Shown here: positions 1-6,217 of the stretch, piece after piece
Position numbering within the stretch: position 1 is the stretch's first letter
Layout of the letters: each line of letters starts with the position of its first letter
Source: Pseudomonadota bacterium
GTDB taxonomy: Bacteria > Pseudomonadota > Gammaproteobacteria > Steroidobacterales > Steroidobacteraceae
Length of the DNA: 6,217 nucleotides
Reading direction: 5' to 3'
Assembly: GCA_021805275.1 (NCBI GenBank)
Contig: JAJZFQ010000071.1
Location: 1 to 6,217, forward strand
The notes under the pieces: generated by a model
The model's database searches: none
The model's input: only the letters and a program-made list of their open reading frames with translations
Told to the model about the DNA's origin: nothing
Made by a program: the position numbers and the translations under genes

Positions 1-1361
<1,361 letters not shown>

Positions 1362-1369
1362 GTGCGCCC

Positions 1370-3367
1370 ATGTTTCAGCGACTTCTGGTGGCCAACCGCG
1401 GTGAGATCGCCTGCCGCATCCTGCGCACCGCGCGCCGCATGGGGCTCGGCACCGTGGCGGTGTATTCCGAGGCCGATGCCGGCGCGCGGCACGTGCGCCT
1501 CGCCGATCAGGCGGTGTGCATCGGACCGGCGAGTGCAGCCGAGAGTTATCTCAACATCGAGGCCATCATCGCCGCGGCGCAGGCGAGCGGCGCCCACGCG
1601 GTGCACCCGGGCTACGGCTTTCTCTCCGAGAATGCGCGCTTCGCGGCGGCCTGCCGCGACGCGGGCCTCATCTTCGTCGGTCCGACGCCCGAGGCCATCG
1701 AGGCGATGGGCTCGAAGAGCCTCGCCAAGGCGCGCGTGCGCGCCGCCGGCATCCCGGTCCTGCCCGGGTACGAGGGAGAGCGGCAGGACCTGGACTTCCT
1801 CGAGGCGCATGCACTCGAGGCCGGACTGCCGCTGATCGTCAAGCCTGCCGCCGGCGGCGGCGGCAAGGGCATGTACGTGGTGCGCGAGCGCGCCGAGCTG
1901 CGCGCGGCGCTCGAGGCGGCGCGCCGCCTCGCCGAGAGCAGCTTCAAGGACGGCACGCTGCTGATCGAGCGGTTCGTGCCCGAGCCGCGTCACATCGAAG
2001 TGCAGGTGTTCGCCGATCAGCACGGTGGCTGCATCCATCTGGGGGATCGCGACTGCTCGATCCAGCGGCGTCACCAGAAGCTCATCGAGGAGGCGCCGGC
2101 GCCGAACCTGCCCGATGCGCTGCGCGAGCGGCTCAGGGCCGCGGCGGTCGAGGTGGCGCGCGGCATCGGTTATCGGGGCGCCGGCACGGTGGAGTTCATT
2201 TACGACGGAGAGGCGTTCTACTTCCTCGAGATGAACACCCGCCTGCAGGTCGAGCACACCGTCACCGAGGCGGTGACCGGGCTCGACCTGGTCGAATGGC
2301 AGCTGCGGGTGGCGGCCGGTGAGGCACTGCCGTTGACGCAGGCGCAGGTGTGCCTGCGCGGCCATGCGATCGAGGCGCGCATTTGCGCCGAGGATCCGTG
2401 GCGGGAGTTTCTGCCAAGTGCCGGCCGATTCGCGCTCGTGCAGTGGCCCGAGGGCGTGCGGGTGGATGCGGGCTTCGAGAGCGGCGATACGGTGCCCTCG
2501 GTCTACGACTCGCTCATCGCCAAGGTGATCGCGCATGCCCCGACGCGCACCGAGGCGGCGGGCCTGCTCGCCGGGGCGCTCGAGCGCTCGCAGTTGGCCG
2601 GTGTGCGGACCAACGAGCGTTGGTTGAGCCGCATTCTGCGCTCCGCGGTGTTCCTCGAGGTCCGCCACAGCGTCGCGCTGCTCGGGACGCAGGGCGGGCC
2701 GTTCGCGGCGCCCGAGCCGCTGACCGACACGATGTGGGTGTTGGCCGCACTGGCGGCGCTCGGCTCGGGCGCGTCCTCGAACCCGTGGTCGCTCCGTGAT
2801 GGTTTCTGCCCGAATCTTCCGGGGGACCTCGAGGTGCGGTTGCGCGCCGAGGGCGTGACCGAGGCCGTGACGGTGCGGTTTGACCGCGGCGGGCCGAGTG
2901 TGGCCTGGATCGGCTCGCCGCCCGCCGGGCAGCCCGCGGCCGATCCGCCGCGCTCGCTCGCCCTCGCCGAGGTGCGCCTCTTGAGTGACACCATCGAGGC
3001 GCGCAGCGGCTCGCTGCGCCACCGGGCACGGTATCTGCTCGAGTCCGAGCGGGTGCACCTGTGGTTCGCCGCCGTGCACGCGGTGTTCGAGATCGACGAT
3101 CCTCGCGCCCAATCGTTCAGTGCGGCGCACAGCGCCGGCGGTCTGACCACGCCGCTGCCCGGAGTGGTCGTCGCGGTCAACGTCAACATCGGTCAGGTCG
3201 TGCGCCGCGGCGAGACGTTGATGGTCATCGAGGCGATGAAGATGGAGCACGGCATCCATGCGCCGTTCGACGGTCAGGTGACCCGCATCCATTTTGCGCT
3301 CGGCGAGCGGGTGCCGGAGGGCAGTGAGTTGCTCGCGCTCGATGCACGAGAGGACGTCTCCTCGTAG
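1370..3367 (+). CDS. liuD: 3-methylcrotonyl-CoA carboxylase, biotin carboxylase/biotin carrier (alpha) subunit
   Basis: The 665-aa subunit carboxylates its own covalently bound biotin using ATP and bicarbonate, then presents it to the LiuB beta subunit in what is expected to be an alpha6-beta6 cytosolic enzyme. The biotin carboxylase domain spans roughly residues 1-445: LLVANRGEIACRI at the N-terminus, HPGYGFLSENA, Lys158, the glycine-rich ATP loop GGGGKGM (162-168), QRRHQK (232-237) and EMNTRLQVEH (287-296). All the catalytic residues I know to look for are present. A middle region (about 500-590) follows, equivalent to the subunit-docking BT domain of MCC; its NPWSLRDG motif resembles Pseudomonas LiuD. 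The C-terminal biotinyl domain (about 590-657) carries EAMKMEH, with Lys624 as the predicted biotinylation site. The residue after VEH is Thr rather than the Pro I recall in MCC; pyruvate carboxylases also have Thr here. The length is typical of MCC alpha. Unlike Pseudomonas liuBCD, no enoyl-CoA hydratase gene lies between the two subunits, and no HMG-CoA lyase gene follows. Confidence 0.95.
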   Translation: MFQRLLVANRGEIACRILRTARRMGLGTVAVYSEADAGARHVRLADQAVCIGPASAAESYLNIEAIIAAAQASGAHAVHPGYGFLSENARFAAACRDAGLIFVGPTPEAIEAMGSKSLAKARVRAAGIPVLPGYEGERQDLDFLEAHALEAGLPLIVKPAAGGGGKGMYVVRERAELRAALEAARRLAESSFKDGTLLIERFVPEPRHIEVQVFADQHGGCIHLGDRDCSIQRRHQKLIEEAPAPNLPDALRERLRAAAVEVARGIGYRGAGTVEFIYDGEAFYFLEMNTRLQVEHTVTEAVTGLDLVEWQLRVAAGEALPLTQAQVCLRGHAIEARICAEDPWREFLPSAGRFALVQWPEGVRVDAGFESGDTVPSVYDSLIAKVIAHAPTRTEAAGLLAGALERSQLAGVRTNERWLSRILRSAVFLEVRHSVALLGTQGGPFAAPEPLTDTMWVLAALAALGSGASSNPWSLRDGFCPNLPGDLEVRLRAEGVTEAVTVRFDRGGPSVAWIGSPPAGQPAADPPRSLALAEVRLLSDTIEARSGSLRHRARYLLESERVHLWFAAVHAVFEIDDPRAQSFSAAHSAGGLTTPLPGVVVAVNVNIGQVVRRGETLMVIEAMKMEHGIHAPFDGQVTRIHFALGERVPEGSELLALDAREDVSS

Positions 3368-3411
3368 CCGGTGCAGGCGCGGTGTCGGCGGGCGACGACG
3401 CGGCGCGGCGA

Positions 3412-3444
3412 TTCAAGTTCGGTTCAGTCGGCACCCCCGACAAT
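3412..3444 (+). promoter_or_regulatory. putative promoter with TTCA direct repeat upstream of ycfJ-like gene
   Basis: In the 111-nt spacer after liuD, TTCAAG (3412-3417) and TTCAGT (3423-3428) form a direct repeat with an 11-bp period. GACAAT (3439-3444) lies 10 bp further on and could be a weak -10 box. Hexamer repeats about one helical turn apart, placed where a -35 would be, are the usual layout for activators of the OmpR/PhoB response-regulator family. This assignment is inference from spacing only. A 5-bp inverted repeat, GTCGG (3427-3431) and CCGAC (3437-3441), overlaps it. It has no T-tract, so I do not call it a terminator for liuD. The rest of 3368-3411 shows nothing recognisable. 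Confidence 0.35.
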
Positions 3445-3465
3445 CGGCATCGTTTGCAGCGTGTA

Positions 3466-3472
3466 GGGGAGC
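3466..3472 (+). promoter_or_regulatory. ribosome binding site of ycfJ-like gene
   Basis: AGGGGAG lies 6 nt before the ATG at 3479. It is the clearest Shine-Dalgarno match at any gene start in this window and fixes the start of the YcfJ-like protein. Confidence 0.75.
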
Positions 3473-3478
3473 TGAACC

Positions 3479-4035
3479 ATGAACAAATCTTTTCTGATCG
3501 GTGCCGGTGCGGGCGGCGCGCTCGCGCTGGTCGTGGGTGCCGGGGCGATGGTCAGTCACACGTTGAGCCGGCACGCGCCCGGCTATGCTCAGGTGGTCCA
3601 GGTGGTGCCGCTGACGCGCACCGTGGTGCAGCCGCGGCGGGTGTGTCGCGATGCGACCGTCGAGCGCACCCGGCCGGCGAGTGACACCCACCAGATCATC
3701 GGCAGCGTGGCCGGTGCGCTCATCGGCGGTCTGCTCGGACACCAGGTCGGGGACGGCTCGGGGCGCGGCCTTGCGACCGTCGCGGGTGCTGCCGCGGGCG
3801 GCTACGCGGGTAACCGCATCGAGGCACGCATGCAGCGAGGCGAGACCTACCGCACCACGGTGCGCCGGTGCGCGACGGTCTACGACCGGATCGTCCAGCC
3901 GAACGGCTACGAGGTGCGCTACCGCCTCGGCGGCAAGACCGGCACGGTGCGCATGGCGTATGACCCGGGGCAGCGCATCGCGGTGCGCCACGGACAGCTG
4001 GTCCTCGGCGCGCCGTCGGCCGGGAGTGCCGCAGG

Positions 4036-4039
<4 letters not shown>
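3479..4039 (+). CDS. ycfJ: YcfJ-like glycine-zipper 2TM domain envelope protein
   Basis: This 186-aa protein has a glycine-zipper domain of the Rickettsia 17-kDa-antigen type. Residues 5-29 form a Gly/Ala-rich hydrophobic segment that would be a signal sequence or membrane anchor. Residues 75-111 carry the zipper, with GSVAGALIGGLLGHQVG followed by ATVAGAAAGGYAGNRI, predicted to form a membrane-inserted hairpin. Two cysteines, Cys56 (RRVCRD) and Cys131 (RRCATVYD), match cysteines I recall in E. coli YcfJ, as do the MNKS start, the YAQVV motif and the YEVRYRLGGKTGTVRM region. A disulfide between them in an oxidising compartment is possible. The family's biochemical role is not established, although envelope or biofilm involvement is usually suggested. 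The gene starts after a probable promoter and strong ribosome binding site. Its TAA stop interlocks with the stop of the convergent glycosylase gene. Confidence 0.85.
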
Positions 4040-4617
<578 letters not shown>

Positions 4618-4681
4618 CCCCCCGCATGTTACAATGCAGCGGCTCGCCGCACCGGCGGTGCTCATTCGGAACCCTTGACCC
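4618..4681. promoter_or_regulatory. 64-nt divergent promoter region between mpg and the L,D-transpeptidase gene
   Basis: All upstream signals for both genes must fit here or inside the neighbouring coding sequences. For the rightward gene, TACAAT (4630-4635) matches five of six consensus -10 bases, but no good -35 is seen 16-18 bp upstream. For the leftward gene, the minus strand reads TAACAT (4631-4626) as a weaker -10 only 8 nt from the ATG, which would leave almost no 5' leader. The two candidate -10 boxes overlap, so the promoters may compete. No promoter assignment here is firm. Confidence 0.4.
4649..4661. repeat. 13-bp palindrome in the divergent promoter region
   Basis: GCACCG-G-CGGTGC is a perfect 6-bp inverted repeat around one central base. 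It lies between the TACAAT box and the transpeptidase ATG, within its predicted 5' leader and upstream of mpg. It could be an operator for a dimeric regulator or a small leader hairpin. In DNA this GC-rich it could also arise by chance. Confidence 0.35.
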
Positions 4682-5665
4682 ATGTCTGTGATGCCCCTGC
4701 GTTCCCGCGCCGCCCTGGCTGCGGGCGTGCTCGTCGTGGCCGCCCTGAGCGCCGCGCGCCCCGTCCAGGCCGCCGTGTACACGCTGCCCGCCCAGGGCGC
4801 GCTCATCGGTCGCGACCAGCGGATCCACTCGAAGTCCTCCGACACGCTGCTGGCGATTGCGCGCAAGTACAGCGTCGGCTACTGGGAGATCCAGGCGGCC
4901 AATCCGCACGTGGACATGTGGCTGCCGGGACAAGGCACGCCGGTGGTGATCCCGGGGCGCTACATCATTCCGCCGGTCGCGCACGAGGGCATCGTCGTGA
5001 ATCTCCCCGCGCACCGCTTGTTTTACTTCCCGCGCCGCTCGGGGCACGAGCGGCCGGTGGTGATCACCTACCCGGTGAGCCCCGGGGAGAAGGGCTGGGA
5101 CACGCCCACCGGTGTGACGCGCATCGTGCGCAAGGTGCCACATCCGGTGTGGATCCCGACCCCCTCGATCCTGCGGGCCCACGCCGCGGCGGGCGATCCG
5201 ATTGCGCGCGTGTGGCCGGCCGGCCCGAACAATCCCATGGGCGAGTGGGCGCTGCAGACGACCCTCAGCGGCGGGGAGATCTACATCCACGGAACCAACA
5301 ACCCGATGGCGATCGGGATGGCGGTCACGCACGGGTGCGTGCGGCTGTATCCGGAGGACATCGCCGCGCTGTTCCCGGTCGTGCCGGTCGGCACGAAGGT
5401 CACCATCGTCAACGACCCGATTCTCGCGACGCTGCAGGACGGGCGGTTGTATCTGTCGATTCACCCGCCGCTGCACAGTCAGGACGTGCCCGCGAAGCCG
5501 GATTTCACGGTGATCTCGCGCGTCATCCGTCAGGCGCTCGGGGGTGCGAACGTGGCCGTGGATTGGGCGCGCGTGCGCCGCATGGCCGCGCGTGCCAACG
5601 GCATTCCACAGCTGATCGGGGTGCAGGCCGGCCGTGCCGCGGCGCCCCGGCGCACCGGCACCTGA
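4682..5665 (+). CDS. exported LysM plus L,D-transpeptidase (ErfK/YbiS/YcfS class)
   Basis: This 327-aa enzyme is expected to act in the periplasm on peptidoglycan stem peptides. Its family uses the meso-diaminopimelate of a tetrapeptide either to form 3-3 cross-links or, in the E. coli YcfS/YbiS/ErfK group, to attach a lipoprotein. Residues 1-30 form a Sec signal peptide with a basic start, a hydrophobic core and likely cleavage after PVQA. A LysM-like peptidoglycan-binding segment follows (about 48-97: SSDTLLAIARKYSVGYWEIQ, NPHVD, VVIPG). The catalytic YkuD domain spans about 102-255, with His203 in YIHGTNNP and the nucleophile Cys219 in THGCVRL. Cys219 is the only cysteine in the protein. 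The C-terminal tail of about 60 residues resembles that of E. coli YcfS. The ATG at 4682 has no clear Shine-Dalgarno sequence, and the in-frame ATG at 4691 is an alternative start. The physiological acceptor is unknown. Confidence 0.93.
   Translation: MSVMPLRSRAALAAGVLVVAALSAARPVQAAVYTLPAQGALIGRDQRIHSKSSDTLLAIARKYSVGYWEIQAANPHVDMWLPGQGTPVVIPGRYIIPPVAHEGIVVNLPAHRLFYFPRRSGHERPVVITYPVSPGEKGWDTPTGVTRIVRKVPHPVWIPTPSILRAHAAAGDPIARVWPAGPNNPMGEWALQTTLSGGEIYIHGTNNPMAIGMAVTHGCVRLYPEDIAALFPVVPVGTKVTIVNDPILATLQDGRLYLSIHPPLHSQDVPAKPDFTVISRVIRQALGGANVAVDWARVRRMAARANGIPQLIGVQAGRAAAPRRTGT
5634..5661. other. GC-rich hairpin at the 3' end of the L,D-transpeptidase gene
   Basis: GTGCCG (5634-5639) pairs with CGGCAC (5656-5661). 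After a 2x2 internal loop, GCGC (5642-5645) pairs with GCGC (5650-5653). The structure ends just before the TGA stop and faces the end of the convergent response-regulator gene. There is no T-tract on either side, so an intrinsic terminator is not shown. It could still act as an mRNA 3'-end stabiliser. The spacer 5666-5681 is only G/C-rich sequence. Confidence 0.3.
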
Positions 5666-5681
5666 GCGCGCCCGCGCCCGG

Positions 5682-6217
5682 CTACTGCGTCTCGGTGTCG
5701 AGCACCATGCGCACGAGCTGCGCGAAGGACGAGGCGCCCATCTTCTCCATGACGCGCGCGCGGTGGATCTCCACCGTGCGCTGACTGACGCCCAGATCTG
5801 CTGCGACCACCTTGTTCGGTTTGCCGCGGGTGATCAGGCTCAGCACTTCGCGCTCGCGCGGGGTGAGCATGTCGAGTCGGTCGCGGATACGGTCCTGCTC
5901 CTTCAGCTCCAGGCGCGTGCGCTGATCCTTCTCGAGCGCGCGCTGGACGCGGTCGAGCAGATCCTGGTCGCGAAACGGCTTCTGAAGAAAATCGAATGCG
6001 CCGTGCTGCATCGCCTCGACTGCCATCGGAATGTCGCCGTGGCCGGTGATGAAGATGACCGGGATGGTCGCGCCGCGCAGGTTCAGCAGTTGCTGCAGCT
6101 CGAGGCCGCTCATGCCGGGCATGCGCACATCGAGGATCACGCAGCCGGGCTGGCGCGCATCGTAGTGGGCGAGAAACTCCTGCGCGCTGCAGTACACCGT
6201 GGCCGGCAGGCCGACGG
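5682..6217 (-). CDS. FixJ/LuxR-type two-component response regulator, N-terminus beyond the window
   Basis: This is a cytoplasmic transcription regulator controlled by phosphorylation from an unseen sensor kinase. The frame is open to the right edge, and 177 residues are visible. FixJ-class proteins are about 200-210 aa, so about 30 N-terminal residues, including the acidic pair, are missing. The receiver domain shows the phospho-acceptor Asp in CVILDVRMPGMSG (codon 6129-6131), the switch Thr in FITGHGD and the conserved Lys in FLQKPF. A helical linker (EKDQRTRLELKEQDR) follows. The C-terminal LuxR helix-turn-helix has LTPREREVLSLITRGKPNKV, AADLGVSQRTVEIHRARVM and EKMGA. An in-frame GTG at 6197 is internal to the receiver domain and is not the start. 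The gene is convergent with the transpeptidase gene, with 16 nt between stops. Its targets cannot be told from this window. Confidence 0.94.
   Translation of the reverse strand, partial: VGLPATVYCSAQEFLAHYDARQPGCVILDVRMPGMSGLELQQLLNLRGATIPVIFITGHGDIPMAVEAMQHGAFDFLQKPFRDQDLLDRVQRALEKDQRTRLELKEQDRIRDRLDMLTPREREVLSLITRGKPNKVVAADLGVSQRTVEIHRARVMEKMGASSFAQLVRMVLDTETQ

Noticed and set aside
4618..4866. N-terminal extension of the mpg frame by 83 codons.
   Set aside because: It overlaps the divergent transpeptidase signal peptide and LysM coding region, and the glycosylase family N-terminus begins right after ATG 4617.

Overview
This window looks like ordinary chromosomal DNA from a high-GC, Gram-negative proteobacterium, most likely a gammaproteobacterium. 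The evidence is strong G/C bias at third codon positions, a YcfJ-type glycine-zipper protein, an ErfK/YbiS/YcfS-class L,D-transpeptidase and a biotin-dependent leucine-catabolic carboxylase. Genus cannot be told from the sequence alone. It is densely packed: six protein-coding genes, two of them cut by the window edges. I see no RNA gene, CRISPR array, insertion sequence, integrase or attachment site.

Layout. (1) Positions 1-3367, plus strand: the 3' part of the carboxyltransferase (beta) gene and the complete biotin carboxylase/biotin carrier (alpha) gene of an acyl-CoA carboxylase, best read as 3-methylcrotonyl-CoA carboxylase (liuB-liuD). They lie 8 nt apart and are probably translationally coupled. 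Together they carboxylate 3-methylcrotonyl-CoA to 3-methylglutaconyl-CoA in leucine/isovalerate breakdown. (2) Positions 3368-3478: a 111-nt spacer with a TTCA direct repeat of 11-bp period, a possible -10 and a good Shine-Dalgarno sequence. (3) Positions 3479-4039, plus: a YcfJ-like glycine-zipper envelope protein. (4) Positions 4036-4617, minus: a 3-methyladenine DNA glycosylase of the AAG/MPG family, whose stop codon interlocks with that of the YcfJ-like gene. (5) Positions 4618-4681: a short divergent promoter region. (6) Positions 4682-5665, plus: an exported LysM plus L,D-transpeptidase. (7) Positions 5682-6217, minus: a FixJ-type response regulator, cut at its N-terminus by the window edge.

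The genes do not form one pathway. The carboxylase pair is metabolic, the YcfJ-like protein and the transpeptidase are envelope functions, the glycosylase is base-excision repair, and the response regulator probably belongs with a sensor kinase beyond the right edge. I found no convincing novel system. The points most worth a second look are small: a possible OmpR/PhoB-family operator, interlocked stop codons, a nearly leaderless glycosylase gene, a substitution beside a conserved carboxyltransferase active-site loop, and an E. coli-like ycfJ/L,D-transpeptidase neighbourhood.
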